Part shown: piece after piece, positions 42,963-53,057 of the stretch
How the letters are laid out: the number at the start of each line of letters is the position of its first letter
How positions within the stretch are numbered: the first letter of the stretch is position 1
Origin: Limnobacter thiooxidans
Lineage (GTDB): Bacteria; Pseudomonadota; Gammaproteobacteria; Burkholderiales; Burkholderiaceae_B
Length of the DNA: 64,000 bases
Reading direction: 5' to 3'
Assembly: GCF_036323495.1 (NCBI RefSeq)
Contig: NZ_AP028947.1
Coordinates: forward strand, 2,418,001-2,482,000
Notes under the pieces: generated by a model
The model's input: the letters and a program-made list of their open reading frames with translations, nothing else
Databases searched by the model: none
Told to the model about the DNA's origin: nothing
Program-made: the position numbers and the translations under genes

Positions 42963-44642
42963 TTAAACCGGCAAAGGGGTCAAGGCTTGCGCAACCTGAT
43001 CGCGCCGCCCTGATTCGAGTTGCCCGGCCTGCTCAATTGCCTTGACACGCGACACACCACGGATCATGTCAACAGCCTTTTCGGCCATCATCATGACGGG
43101 CGCATTGGTGTTGCCACCAATCAGGCTTGGCATCACCGATGCATCCACAATTCGCAAGCCGGTCAGGCCATGCACGCGAAGTTGCGGGTCGACTACAGAC
43201 ATCTCGTCGGTGCCCATTTTGCAGGTGCCCGTGGGGTGGTAAACGGTGTCAACACGGTTGCGCAGCACTTCGCGAATTTCAGCGTCGGTTTGAACACCTT
43301 CCGTGAACTTGTCTTTCAAAATCCACTTGGCCATGGCTGGTGCATGCATGATTTTGCGGGTCAGTTTGAAACCGTCCACCAAGGCATCCAGATCGCGTGG
43401 GTCTTTCAGAAAGCCAATGTCGATCAACGGTGGCTTGTCCATGCTGTTGCCCTGCAAGGTCAGGCTGCCGCGGCTGTGTGGGCGCAACAGACAGACATGG
43501 CAAGAAAAGCCGTGGCCCATGTGCATTTTGCGCGCATGGTCATCCACCATGGCCACCACAAAATGCAGCTGTACATCGGGGTCTTTCAATTCCGGTTTTG
43601 TTTTCAGGAAGGCACCGCCCTCTGCGAAATTGCTGCTCAGTGCACCGCGGCGGTTTTTGCGGTAGCGGAAAATTTCCCGCAACAAACGGAAGCCACCGCG
43701 AATGGACAGGCCAAGCGTGTCGAGGCTCTTTGTGGAATAACCAAAAATGAAGTCAGGGTGATCCTGCAGGTTTTTGCCCACACCCGGCAGGTGGTGAACA
43801 GCCTGAATGCCATTCCTGGCCAATTCATCCATGTCACCCACACCGGACACCATCAACAGCTGCGGGGTTTGAATGGCGCCGGCCGTCAAAATGATTTCCT
43901 TGCGGGCGCGCAAGATGATGCGTTGACCATTCAAATCCACTTCCACAGCCACAGCGCGTTTGCCTTCAAACAGCACGCGCTGCACCATGGCCTTGGTGTG
44001 CACGGTCAAGTTCTTGCGGTGCAGATGGGGAAACAGGTAAGCGCGCGCTGCGCTCCAGCGTTCACCGTTTTTCTGGGTGACCTGGTAGATGCCTACACCT
44101 TCCTGGTCTGCGCCATTGAAGTCGTCCGTGATTTTAAAACCGGCCTGCTTGCCCGCTTCAAGATAGATTTGCTGAAACGGGTTGTCCGAACGCAGGTCGG
44201 CTACATTCAAGGGACCTGCATTGCCGTGGTAAGCGTCGCGAATTCGTTCATTGCATTCGCTGAGCTTGAAGTAAGGCAGTACCTCCTTGTAAGACCAACC
44301 GCTGCAACCTTCTTCATTGGCCCAACGGTCGTAGTCTGATGCAGTGCCCCGCACATACACCATGGCATTGATGGCCGATGATCCACCCAGACACTTGCCG
44401 CGCGGCTGGTAACCTTTTCGGCCATTCAAGCCGGGCTGTGGGGTGGTTTCAAAGGCCCAGTTGTTGATTTTGGTGGGCAACATTGCCACGGCACCACTGG
44501 GGATGTTGATCAGGTTGCCAGTGCCGTCACCACCGGCTTCAAGCAGGCACACATCGTGGCTTGAGTCTTCGCTTAATCGGCCCGCCATGGCGCAACCGCC
44601 GGATCCACCGCCAACCACGATGTAGTCGTGTTCTGTCTTCAT
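42963..44642 (-). CDS. GMC-family oxidoreductase (choline dehydrogenase-like)
   Basis: 559 residues from the ATG at 44642, preceded by AGGAGGAGC. The FAD-binding motif is IVVGGGSGGCAMAGRLSED, with GGSSAINAMVYVRG in the second motif, and the C-terminal active-site region HPTGTCKMG and GGNTNAPVMMMAEKA supply the catalytic His. These flavoenzymes oxidise alcohols; in this lipid context an alkanol or a long-chain alcohol is a good guess. The reading frame to 44768 is an over-extension. Confidence 0.88.
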   Translation of the reverse strand: MKTEHDYIVVGGGSGGCAMAGRLSEDSSHDVCLLEAGGDGTGNLINIPSGAVAMLPTKINNWAFETTPQPGLNGRKGYQPRGKCLGGSSAINAMVYVRGTASDYDRWANEEGCSGWSYKEVLPYFKLSECNERIRDAYHGNAGPLNVADLRSDNPFQQIYLEAGKQAGFKITDDFNGADQEGVGIYQVTQKNGERWSAARAYLFPHLHRKNLTVHTKAMVQRVLFEGKRAVAVEVDLNGQRIILRARKEIILTAGAIQTPQLLMVSGVGDMDELARNGIQAVHHLPGVGKNLQDHPDFIFGYSTKSLDTLGLSIRGGFRLLREIFRYRKNRRGALSSNFAEGGAFLKTKPELKDPDVQLHFVVAMVDDHARKMHMGHGFSCHVCLLRPHSRGSLTLQGNSMDKPPLIDIGFLKDPRDLDALVDGFKLTRKIMHAPAMAKWILKDKFTEGVQTDAEIREVLRNRVDTVYHPTGTCKMGTDEMSVVDPQLRVHGLTGLRIVDASVMPSLIGGNTNAPVMMMAEKAVDMIRGVSRVKAIEQAGQLESGRRDQVAQALTPLPV

Positions 44643-44764
44643 GTGCTCCTCCTGAATGTCCAAACTTGCTTGGGTCAAGCTTTTTGTTCTGTTTAGTCTT
44701 TGATCATAGAGGAAGCCGGGCAGAAAAAACCCGACTTCGAAGGTCAAAAAATTGACAATTCCGG

Positions 44765-45853
44765 TCAAGCGATGCGACTGATCCTGTCAACGCCTGTGTG
44801 GGCTGCTGAGGGGGCCTCGCCAGCCAGTGAATTGACATGGGCCAAGGCCTGCTGCACCTCGCGCATGACGCGCTGGGTCAACTCTTCGCTTGAGGGGACG
44901 TCTTGCACCAAGCCCTGAACCTGGCCAATCAGCTGGACGCCCTGCGCGTGGTTTCCATCGATGGTTGCTTTCCGGATTTGAAGTACAGCCGCGCCATAGA
45001 AGGTCACGGTGAGGGTTTGCTCAAGGCCCATCTTGAACACGTCTTTGACGATGCCCAGCAAGGGCTTGTTCATTTCCCGTGCCGCGAGGTAGGCACGCCA
45101 CATGGCACGAACCGGGTTGAATTTCTTGGACATGATTTTTTTGGATGTGGGCGTGGTCATGACCCGACAAGGAATGCTGTCGAAATTCTTGCTGTAAATG
45201 GTGTCCTCCACTTCCTTTTTGACAATCAATTCCTTGGTATTGGCGTGCACCGGGCTTTCTTTCGTAGCCGCCCAGCGGGTTCCCATGGCCACGCCGTCTG
45301 CACCCAGTGCCAGTGCGGCCACTACCCCACCGCCAGTTCCAAAACCACCCGCTGCAATGATCGGTAACTTGGTGACCTGGCGAATGGCAGGCACCAACAC
45401 CAGCGAGGTGACTGCACCGCCGTGCGCTGCCGCTTCATGACCGGTTACCAGCAAGGCATCCACACCGGCCTGCTCGGCCTTCAGGGCATGCTTGGCATTG
45501 ACCACGGTGGCGATCACTTTGCCGCCATATTCATGCACGCGCTTGCAAACGTCCGCACCACTGCCCAGGCTGAAGTTGATCACCGGCACTTTTTCATTCA
45601 ATGCCACTTCAAGATTTTCCCGGGCACCGGGCATGATAAGCGCGCAACCAATGCCGAATGGCTTGTTGGTCAGGCTTTTGACTTTGCGGATTTCAGCCAG
45701 TGTTTCTTCGGGATTCAAATGCCCGATCGCCAGGATGCCCAAACCACCCGCATTGCTGGTAGCGGCCACCAGGTCTGCGTTGGCCACGTAGGTCATGCCG
45801 GGGCACACCAAGGGGTATTGGATGTTGAACATTTCGGTGATTCGGGTTTTCAT
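44765..45853 (-). CDS. Nitronate monooxygenase-like FMN protein
   Basis: 362 residues of the NPD/NMO TIM-barrel family: YPLVCPGMTYVANADLVAATSNAGGLG, GKVIATVVNAKHALKAEQAGVDALLVTGHEAAAHGG (catalytic His region) and PIIAAGGFGTGGGVVAALALGADGVAMGTRW. It oxidises nitroalkanes or related nitronates; enoyl reductase relatives exist. It ends with Ala at 44765. It lies upstream of the GMC gene in the same direction, with a 120-bp gap. Confidence 0.85.
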   Translation of the reverse strand: MKTRITEMFNIQYPLVCPGMTYVANADLVAATSNAGGLGILAIGHLNPEETLAEIRKVKSLTNKPFGIGCALIMPGARENLEVALNEKVPVINFSLGSGADVCKRVHEYGGKVIATVVNAKHALKAEQAGVDALLVTGHEAAAHGGAVTSLVLVPAIRQVTKLPIIAAGGFGTGGGVVAALALGADGVAMGTRWAATKESPVHANTKELIVKKEVEDTIYSKNFDSIPCRVMTTPTSKKIMSKKFNPVRAMWRAYLAAREMNKPLLGIVKDVFKMGLEQTLTVTFYGAAVLQIRKATIDGNHAQGVQLIGQVQGLVQDVPSSEELTQRVMREVQQALAHVNSLAGEAPSAAHTGVDRISRIA

Positions 45854-45960
45854 GACAGGTCCGTGGATCGAGTTGGCCGAACGTGGCGATCCACTAAATA
45901 TTACATGAACTGATGGAATCTAATAAGCCATGTAAGTATTCTTGAAAAACTGCCGGATCA

Positions 45961-45990
45961 GGCAATTGCACGCGATTGCCTGCAATTGCC
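45961..45990. terminator. Inverted repeat downstream of the surface-protein operon
   Basis: GGCAATTGCA and TGCAATTGCC are perfect 10-bp arms around a 10-bp loop. It lies 20 bp beyond the end of the gene at 46010. There is no long T run, so it may act as a terminator or a processing site. Confidence 0.55.
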
Positions 45991-46009
45991 ACCCAGATTG
46001 CGGCTGGAA

Positions 46010-47464
46010 TTACCCCAGATTTCTGGTGAGATCTCCAAGCAAGGGAATTCCAGCGAATGGGCCACTTCCCTCCGACTGGTTGCTTGAGATTGATGAGCCC
46101 AATCCACCGAGCAAATCAGCCGTGGCCAATGAACCCGAGGCAGTACCCAGCAGGTCACCGAGCAGGCTGGTCAGGCCTGCAGCAGGTGTGCCCTCACCGA
46201 ATGACGAAAGCTGTTCCCCGGCACCGCCCAATGCACCACCCAAAGTTCCCAACAGTGCATCTGCGCCCTCGCCCAACAGTGACAGCGGTGTGCCCGCCAA
46301 GCCTGTTTCAAGGCCTTCACCCAAACCGGCCAATACACCACCGAGGCCACCGCCGTTTTCACCGGACACCACGGAATCCACGGTATTGCCAAGCGTACCG
46401 GTCAGTTCGCCCAGCAAAGGTACGGGAGCCAGCAACTGTGCAAGCCCGTCAGTGACGTTGGTCAGGGTGCCCAAAACACCACCGATGCCGCCATCATCAT
46501 TCGGGCCTGAACGACCCAGCACATCACCCAACAGATTCGCCAGTGGGTCCAGCGGTGTGTTATCGGCCAGACTGCTGATCTGGTCAGCCACCATGCCAAG
46601 GCCACCGCCCACAGTGCCCAACACCATGTCCAGTACGTTGCCAACAGGCTCCAGTGGTGTGCCATTCAAACCGTTGCTTACGCCATCGCCCAAGCCAGTC
46701 AAAATACCGCCCAGACCACCGTTGTTGTCGCCAGTCAACACGTCATCCAGCACATCGCCCACGGCGTCGACCACATCACTGACCACGGGAACAGGCGCAG
46801 TAACATCACGCAGATTGTTGGTCAGATCACCCACTGTTTGAGACAAGCCGCCCGCGTTTTCGACTGCACCGTTGCCGGAATCGCCGCCCGAACCACCACC
46901 AGAGCCACCCGAGCCACCACCTGAACCACCACCGGGGTTGCCGTTGTCATCTACTGGAGGCGTGCCAGAGGACGCGCCTTGAGCACTTTCGTCGTCGCCT
47001 GAAGCCAGCCCGGCAAACAAGGCTGCTGCGCCCACGGCGCCCGCAACGGGCGCCAGCGCGCTACCACCCAGCAAACCAGCTCCAAACAAACCGGCCATGG
47101 CGCCTTCACTGCCTTCCTGCCCTTCCATGACGGCGGCCTGGTTTTCACCATCGAACTCGGACATAAAAACAATATTGCCCAGACCATTTCCGACATTGGA
47201 CACCACAACCTGTCCGTCACTTCCGGCATCGGGATTGAAGCCAAGACTGGCCATGGCCCCATTGGAGACTTCCACAAAAGCCGGAATTTGCTGTTGTGTT
47301 CCGGGAATGCTGATGACCACCAAGGCATTTTCAGTCGACTTGATCACATCCCCGAGTTGAAGCTGCATTTCTTCACGCAAGGGCACTTCAACGCCGTTGC
47401 GCTTGACGAAAGAAGTGCCATCAATACTGAATACCGTACCGACTGAGCCATTGTCAAAATTCAT
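46010..47464 (-). CDS. Retention-module-like surface protein with Gly/Leu-rich repeats (second unit)
   Basis: 484 residues from the ATG at 47464 (AAAGGAGAGC upstream). Residues 1-90 are a beta-rich FecR/retention-like domain (GTVFSIDGTSFVKRNGVEVPL, LGDVIKS, VVISIPGTQQQIPAF). A Gly/Ala hydrophobic segment follows at about 120-165, then a Gly/Ser linker and many repeats of PVPVVSD, GTPLEPVGNVLDMVLGTVG and NTPLDPLANLLGDVLG. It is a paralogue of the protein at 51561. No Sec signal or C-terminal secretion signal is obvious, so how it is exported is unclear. Confidence 0.7.
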   Translation of the reverse strand: MNFDNGSVGTVFSIDGTSFVKRNGVEVPLREEMQLQLGDVIKSTENALVVISIPGTQQQIPAFVEVSNGAMASLGFNPDAGSDGQVVVSNVGNGLGNIVFMSEFDGENQAAVMEGQEGSEGAMAGLFGAGLLGGSALAPVAGAVGAAALFAGLASGDDESAQGASSGTPPVDDNGNPGGGSGGGSGGSGGGSGGDSGNGAVENAGGLSQTVGDLTNNLRDVTAPVPVVSDVVDAVGDVLDDVLTGDNNGGLGGILTGLGDGVSNGLNGTPLEPVGNVLDMVLGTVGGGLGMVADQISSLADNTPLDPLANLLGDVLGRSGPNDDGGIGGVLGTLTNVTDGLAQLLAPVPLLGELTGTLGNTVDSVVSGENGGGLGGVLAGLGEGLETGLAGTPLSLLGEGADALLGTLGGALGGAGEQLSSFGEGTPAAGLTSLLGDLLGTASGSLATADLLGGLGSSISSNQSEGSGPFAGIPLLGDLTRNLG

Positions 47465-47481
47465 GAATGCTCTCCTTTCAT

Positions 47482-49716
47482 TCAAGAGAAGTCTGCGTTT
47501 TGAACCACCACAGGATCAGAAACCGCAGATGTTGAACTGATTGGCAGAGCAGCACCAACCACGTCAAACAGGTCTGAAATCTGGGCAGAATTGGTATCGA
47601 TTGGCAACTGTTCGGTAACGCCGAACAAGGCCGCGTCGATCTGGTTGATTTGTCCCAGAATGCTGCTGAACTCCTCGCCTGATATCAGGGATGCAGCCAT
47701 CGAGAGATCGCTACCACTGAATGCGACAGCGGAGTTCGCCGCCTGCCCGGGCACTTGACCCAACAAACCTGAAAGCAGGCCCGCCACATCCGAAACGACT
47801 GGAATATCCTGAGGAACATTGTCCGCAATCAAGCTGCCAAGTTGATCTGTGACGTCCGCCAACCCAAGCGGGGTTGGGAGCAATTCGCCTTGGCCTGTCC
47901 CGACAATGTCGGACACGACTGCGCCCACTTGCTCAATTAGGGGGACCCCATCAGTCGCTGAATTCAATGTTGAGGACACATCTGCCAACAAGCCGCTGAC
48001 GCCGGAACCGGATTCACTGCCTGGAACCTCGATTTCCTGCCCGCCCAATACGCCGCCCAAAAGTTCGCCCACATTACTCAACACAGGAATACCTGCCGCC
48101 GCATCGCTGATGCCGTCGCCGAGCAAGCCCAAACCGTCTGCCAGACCACCGGGAACGGGAATCAGACTGCCTTCACCGCTACCCAGTAAATCTGTCAAGC
48201 CCGTCACCACAGAACCTAGAACGGGAATGGAGCCTAATCCCGAATCCAATCCATCAGCCGCATCGGCCACCAAACCAGCCAGACCATTCAATTCTGAGGA
48301 TTCTCCTGTCGGCGGCATTGGGTCAACAGGGTCTGCAGGATCGACTTCATCTACCACAGCCACATCACCCAAAGCACCAGACAGCAGGTCAGCCAGTTCT
48401 GAAATCAATGGAATGCCTGAAGGTACATTGTCACCAATCAGGTCTCCCAGTTTGTCGGTGACATCCGCCAACCCCAGCGGGGTTGGGAGCAATTCGCCTT
48501 GGCCACTTCCAACCAGATCAGAGACCAGATCGCCGACCTGCTCCAGCAGGGGTACACCCGCAGTAGCTGACTCAAGGGAGTTTCCAACATCGGTCAAAAG
48601 TGCGCTAACGCCTGTCCCTGCAGAATCACCATTGGCCAGGTTACTCAAGCCACCCAGAACTCCACCCAGCAGTGCACCGACATTTCCAAGCACAGGGATG
48701 TCGGCCAAGCCATCCTTGATCGCGTCGCCCAGGAAGCCCAGTCCGTCTGCCAATCCACCAGGTACTGGAATCAAGTCTCCCTGACCACTGCCCAAGAGAT
48801 CAGTCAATCCGTTGACAACAGGTCCCAAGACGGGAAGTGAACCCAGGGATGAATCAAGTGCATCGCTGACATCGTCAAGCAAACCAGCCAAACCAGTCAG
48901 ATCGGGCACATCCGCGTCGGCATCAGCGTCGGCATCAGCATCGGCATCAGCATCGGCATCGGCATCGGCATCAGCATCAGCATCAGCATCAGCATCAGCA
49001 TCAGCATCAGCATCAGCATCGGCATCAGCATCGGCATCGGCATCCGCATCCGCATCCGCATCAGCATCGGCATCGGCATCGGCATCGGCATCGGCATCGG
49101 CATCGGCATCGGCATCGGCATCAGCATCAGCATCGGCATCGGCATCGGCATCAGCATCGGCATCGGCATCAGCATCAGCATCAGCATCAGCATCGGCATC
49201 AGCATCAGCATCGCCGTCATTGGGATCAACTGGAAGGGTTGTTACGGTGTCATCGCCATCGTCGCTCAATGCAACCGCACCAAGCAATGCGCCACCAATT
49301 GCAGCGCCTGTGGCAGCACCGCTTCCTGCTGCCAGCAAGCCAGCGCCAACCAAGCCGGATAAGCCTCCCTCATGTGGCGTGAGAAACGCTGTGTTGATGT
49401 CATCGCTGACTTCGTACAACTCAACACCATCCGACAAGGCAACCACCTCGGTACGGGCTGGTGCATCAGCCACGTCCGACATTGCAGAATCAAGCCGCGC
49501 CGAGGCACCGGGAGCCAACTCAAGCAAGGTGTCGCCATGCGTAGGGTGCAAAGCGGGCATCTCGATCTGCACGGTTTGTGTACTGTTGTTGACAATCTTG
49601 TCGTTCCAGAACACGGGTGCATCGGGTTCCAGCGTCAACGTTTGGCCCATGCGTTCAACGGTCACGCCGACAGATGGGGTCTTGAGAATGCCCACGGAGG
49701 TAAGTTCTTGCGACAT
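47482..49716 (-). CDS. Large surface-type protein with an Asp-Ala repeat tract
   Basis: 744 residues. Residues 1-85 are a beta-rich domain ([22 protein letters not shown]), followed by a Gly/Ala hydrophobic segment (about 120-150) similar to those in its neighbours. The (Asp-Ala)50 tract is about 168-270. Two similar modules of roughly 180 residues follow ([24 protein letters not shown] and [24 protein letters not shown] mark their starts). The C-terminal module ([22 protein letters not shown] onwards) is shared with the small protein at 53058. It is followed 17 bp later by the retention-like gene. Confidence 0.7.
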   Translation of the reverse strand: MSQELTSVGILKTPSVGVTVERMGQTLTLEPDAPVFWNDKIVNNSTQTVQIEMPALHPTHGDTLLELAPGASARLDSAMSDVADAPARTEVVALSDGVELYEVSDDINTAFLTPHEGGLSGLVGAGLLAAGSGAATGAAIGGALLGAVALSDDGDDTVTTLPVDPNDGDADADADADADADADADADADADADADADADADADADADADADADADADADADADADADADADADADADADADADADADADADADADADADADADADADADVPDLTGLAGLLDDVSDALDSSLGSLPVLGPVVNGLTDLLGSGQGDLIPVPGGLADGLGFLGDAIKDGLADIPVLGNVGALLGGVLGGLSNLANGDSAGTGVSALLTDVGNSLESATAGVPLLEQVGDLVSDLVGSGQGELLPTPLGLADVTDKLGDLIGDNVPSGIPLISELADLLSGALGDVAVVDEVDPADPVDPMPPTGESSELNGLAGLVADAADGLDSGLGSIPVLGSVVTGLTDLLGSGEGSLIPVPGGLADGLGLLGDGISDAAAGIPVLSNVGELLGGVLGGQEIEVPGSESGSGVSGLLADVSSTLNSATDGVPLIEQVGAVVSDIVGTGQGELLPTPLGLADVTDQLGSLIADNVPQDIPVVSDVAGLLSGLLGQVPGQAANSAVAFSGSDLSMAASLISGEEFSSILGQINQIDAALFGVTEQLPIDTNSAQISDLFDVVGAALPISSTSAVSDPVVVQNADFS
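48910..49212. repeat. 303-bp hexanucleotide tract coding for (Asp-Ala)50
   Basis: 101 codons alternate Asp and Ala on the minus strand, mostly GATGCC and GATGCT. In-frame hexamers mean that slippage would change length, not reading frame. The other strand gives an Ala-Ser alternation that is a mere shadow. Confidence 0.9.
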
Positions 49717-49795
49717 TGGTTTTCCTGACTGAAATGAAATTGGGGACGGCTAGCACCAAAGGGCTAACCTTTTGTGATTAGGAATATACACAATA

Positions 49796-49814
49796 TGTCA
49801 GGTTTTTACCTACA
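49796..49814. promoter_or_regulatory. 19-bp operator-like motif, copy 2
   Basis: TGTCAGGTTTTTACCTACA on the + strand; arms of 6 bp with one mismatch around 7 bp. It lies about 80 bp upstream of the gene at 47482, inside a region that is similar to that upstream of 53381. Confidence 0.7.
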
Positions 49815-49892
49815 ATTTGTCAGCGTTTTTACTAACTTTTGTAGTATAAAAAAACCAACCAACTCATTTGGGGGGGAGGCTGATCAGCAGAG

Positions 49893-51560
49893 CTATCGGG
49901 TCAATGTCGCATTCATGCAATCAAGCTGGTCTACATTCACGGTCACTTCGTTCAGGTTCACGCCCAGCACTTGCAGCAAACCATCGAGGATTGCACCCAC
50001 TGCCCCCAGAATTGGGCTGAGCACCGGCCCCAAGGCTGCAAGCAATGTGGACACCAGACCATTGACCGTTGCGGTCAACAAGGGTCCAACCACGGGCAAA
50101 TCAATCCCCAGTTTCAGCTTGATATTGCCCAGCAAGGACTCCAGGGTTTGATTCAGGCTCAGGGGCACAGTCTCGCTGTAGGGCGCCTGTCCGCCCATCA
50201 CGATTTCTTCGGGATAATTTCGTAACGAGGCCGATGCACTTGCCGTAACGCCTGCTTTAATCAAGCCCAACAAGGTCACATCCAGCACAGTGGCGGGTGC
50301 GCCGCAGGACAAGCCACCCACGCTGGTTTTCAGGTTGGCCGCACTTTTCGAAATGCAGACCTCGGCCACGGCCGGGACCACGGTCAAGGTGACTTCGTTG
50401 GCTTGTCGGGGCATGTGGCACTGAATGTCATTGACCTCAACCAACCCACCGGCTACTTTCAACTGCAAACTCATGTCGAGTGCTGACAGCTGTACCAGCA
50501 GAATATTCAAATTCAAGCCCTGACGAATGCGAACAGCCAAACCGATTTGCGCAGTGTTGGCTTCCACAATCGGATCCAGAAAAGGTTTTTTGACGCCTAC
50601 AAAAATTTGCGGCGCCTGCAAGATCTGGGTGTCCACACTCAGGTTCAGCAGCCCGACATTGATTGGCAGGGAATAGCTCTGCCCCTCCACTGATTTCAGC
50701 AACGCCACCTGGGCCAGGCTGCCCAGGTTCACCATGACAGGCCCTGGCCCCTGGCCGGTCAGGTTCACAGCCAACAGGTCGCCAAGTTTCAAATCGACTT
50801 TGTTCAGTGGCTTTAACAGTTTCAGAACGCCACCCACCATGGCTTTTTCGGCCTCATCGGCATTGCCCACAATCAGCGCTTCGTTCAGAAGATTCAGGGC
50901 GCTGATGCGCAGATCAAGCAGCTCATCCAGATTGGCCACATCCAGCGATGTTTTCAGGGCCAGCAAATCGAGGTTGATGTCGCTACCCAGCAATGTGCCG
51001 TATTGGAGGGCACTGAGGTTGATCTGCCCGCCACCTAAAGCCGACAACAAGCCATTCAACAATGCAGACTGACGGGTATCAAGATTGAGAAGATTGGATC
51101 CCACTGTACCGACCACACGGGGTGTGGTGGTTGCTTCGGCGAGCACGGAAATGGTGACGTCTTTCAGAAAAGGCAAAATGGCGGAAACACGCCGGCTCAC
51201 CGTCACGCGCACCGAGATGGATTCCGTGCACTGCGCAGAGGGCTGACCGTCGACAAGGCACTCCAGCTTGAAGCCATCAGAAGGCTCCAAACCATTCAAA
51301 CGCCCAACCGCAAGCGCTTCTGTAAACTCAGGACCATCGGCCATCTGTTTGGCCGCAGTCAGCGCCACAATGTCCGCGATATTTTGCAACTGACCTTTTT
51401 TCCAGGCCACAAAGCCGACTGAAAAAACCCCCATGGCTCCCACTGACATTAGCAGTGCAAACACCATGAGGATCATGATCACACCTTCCTGATGTGATCT
51501 TTTTTTTCGAACCACGACAACAACCCCGCCTGTACACACGCCGACAATGCCGGCCTGCAA
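49893..51560 (-). CDS. TadG-like (TadE/TadG family) protein with C-terminal repeats
   Basis: 555 residues as drawn from TTG at 51560. The true start may be a GTG near 51513 or the ATG at 51476. A basic stretch and membrane segment (RKKRSHQEGVIMILMVFALLMSVGAMGVF) precede QLQNIADIVALTAAKQMA, the pattern of the TadG/DUF2134 pilus-associated family. The rest is unusual: Leu-rich repeats and a C-terminal LPVVGPLLTATVNGLVSTLL phrase similar to the VPLLG/PVVSD phrases of its neighbours. It is encoded directly after the retention-like gene (51561). Confidence 0.7.
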   Translation of the reverse strand: MQAGIVGVCTGGVVVVVRKKRSHQEGVIMILMVFALLMSVGAMGVFSVGFVAWKKGQLQNIADIVALTAAKQMADGPEFTEALAVGRLNGLEPSDGFKLECLVDGQPSAQCTESISVRVTVSRRVSAILPFLKDVTISVLAEATTTPRVVGTVGSNLLNLDTRQSALLNGLLSALGGGQINLSALQYGTLLGSDINLDLLALKTSLDVANLDELLDLRISALNLLNEALIVGNADEAEKAMVGGVLKLLKPLNKVDLKLGDLLAVNLTGQGPGPVMVNLGSLAQVALLKSVEGQSYSLPINVGLLNLSVDTQILQAPQIFVGVKKPFLDPIVEANTAQIGLAVRIRQGLNLNILLVQLSALDMSLQLKVAGGLVEVNDIQCHMPRQANEVTLTVVPAVAEVCISKSAANLKTSVGGLSCGAPATVLDVTLLGLIKAGVTASASASLRNYPEEIVMGGQAPYSETVPLSLNQTLESLLGNIKLKLGIDLPVVGPLLTATVNGLVSTLLAALGPVLSPILGAVGAILDGLLQVLGVNLNEVTVNVDQLDCMNATLTR

Positions 51561-53042
51561 TTATCCTTGACCGTTATTCAAACCACCGAAATTGGTCAAC
51601 GCGCCCAGCAAACCACCTTCGCCCACCGCCGCCGAACCGATTGCAGAAGTCAGACCGCTGACGACATCGCCCACAAGCGGAATGCCTTCGATCAATTCGA
51701 GTCCATCATTCAATGCGCCCAAGCCGCCAGTCAGTCCACCGACGAGGTCACCCAGCAAGGGCACTTCAGCCAGTGAGAAATCCACATCGCCACCCAGTGA
51801 GCCGACCAGCTCGCCCGCCAGGTCTGTAACTCCAGCCAGTGGCGTGTCGGTGCCCACCGATTGAATAACATCGCCCAAACCACCGAGTGCGCCACCCAAG
51901 GTGCCCAGCAGTGCATCAGCCCCGTCTCCAAGCAAGGCCAACGGTGTATCGGCCAAACCGGAATCAAGCCCCTGACCCAAACCAGTCACCACACCTGCCA
52001 AACCACCGTCGTTGTCGCCCAGGGAGATTGAATTCACCACACTGTCCAGTGCACCGGTCAGCTCGCCCAACAGGGGCACTGGTTGAAGCAATTGCGCAAG
52101 GCCTTCGGTCACATTGGTCAGGGTACCCACAACACCACCCACACCACCGTCTGTGTTAGGGCCCGATTGACCCAACACATCCCCCAGCAGGTTCGCAAGT
52201 GGGTCCAATGGTGTGTTGTCGGCCAGGCTGCTGATCTGATCGGCCACCATGCCCAATCCGTCACCCACTGTGCCCAGCACCATGTCCAGTACATTTCCCA
52301 CTGGCTCAAGCGGTGTGCCATCCAAACCATTTGCAAGCCCTTCGCCCGCGCCAGTCAAAATGCCACCCAGCCCGCCGTTGTTGTCACCCACCAGCACGGA
52401 ATCAAGCACTTCGCCCACGGCGTCCACTGCATCACTGACCACGGGAACAGGTTCAGTCAGATCGCTGAGGTTGTCTGTCAGGTCAGCCACAGTTTCCGAC
52501 AGCCCACCCGCATCCTGCGCTGGAATACCGCCTGACCCGGTGCCAGGCGTACCCGTTTCAGAATCATCATCTGACAGACCACCAAATATGGCAGCCGCAC
52601 CCACGGCACCCGCAAGCGGTGCTGCGCCGATACCACCCGCGGCGCCCAGAAACCCGACGCCCACCAAGCCACTCATTTCGCCGGCTGGCTCTTCACCGTC
52701 CAGTGTGGCTGCAGGGTTCTCGCCGCCCTCTTCGGTGACCAATGCCACCAGGCCTGCGCCTTCTCCATTGTTGGAAGCAACATTCACCTGGCCGGCGACA
52801 CCTGCTGCCGGATCGAACTCAAGTGTGGCAACCCCACCATTTGAAATTTCCAGAAAAGCAGGCGTTTGCTTTTGAGTGCCGGGAATGCTGACCAAGGCCA
52901 TTGAATTGCCCGTGGTTCGAATGACATCGCCTGCTTGCAACACCGTGTCTTCTTTCAGGGGCAACTCAACACCATCTCGTTTGACAAACACTTCGCCTTC
53001 AATACTGGCTGTGGTGGCAACTACCGGGCGGTCATAGTTCAT
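51561..53042 (-). CDS. Retention-module-like surface protein with Gly/Leu-rich repeats (first unit)
   Basis: 493 residues. Residues 1-90 (MNYDRPVVATTASIEGEVFVKRDGVEL, LQAGDVIRTTGNSMALVSIPGTQKQTPAFLEIS) form the same FecR/retention-like domain as in the protein at 46010. A Gly/Ala segment (about 118-155) and many Gly/Leu-rich repeats follow (PVPVVSD, GTPLEPVGNVLDMVLGTVG, PVPLLGELTG). Much of the repeat region is nearly identical to the paralogue. It is followed directly by the TadG-like gene and preceded by the small protein at 53058. Confidence 0.7.
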   Translation of the reverse strand: MNYDRPVVATTASIEGEVFVKRDGVELPLKEDTVLQAGDVIRTTGNSMALVSIPGTQKQTPAFLEISNGGVATLEFDPAAGVAGQVNVASNNGEGAGLVALVTEEGGENPAATLDGEEPAGEMSGLVGVGFLGAAGGIGAAPLAGAVGAAAIFGGLSDDDSETGTPGTGSGGIPAQDAGGLSETVADLTDNLSDLTEPVPVVSDAVDAVGEVLDSVLVGDNNGGLGGILTGAGEGLANGLDGTPLEPVGNVLDMVLGTVGDGLGMVADQISSLADNTPLDPLANLLGDVLGQSGPNTDGGVGGVVGTLTNVTEGLAQLLQPVPLLGELTGALDSVVNSISLGDNDGGLAGVVTGLGQGLDSGLADTPLALLGDGADALLGTLGGALGGLGDVIQSVGTDTPLAGVTDLAGELVGSLGGDVDFSLAEVPLLGDLVGGLTGGLGALNDGLELIEGIPLVGDVVSGLTSAIGSAAVGEGGLLGALTNFGGLNNGQG

Positions 53043-53057
53043 GGTGGATTTCCTTGA

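Noticed and set aside
43020..44339. Long + strand frame of 439 codons
   Set aside because: It lies opposite the GMC oxidoreductase gene, which has recognised motifs throughout; it has no recognisable motif.
48812..49732. Long + strand frame with an (Ala-Ser)n tract
   Set aside because: It is the antisense shadow of the Asp-Ala repeat gene; the minus-strand frame has a start, a ribosome binding site context and a conserved C-terminus.
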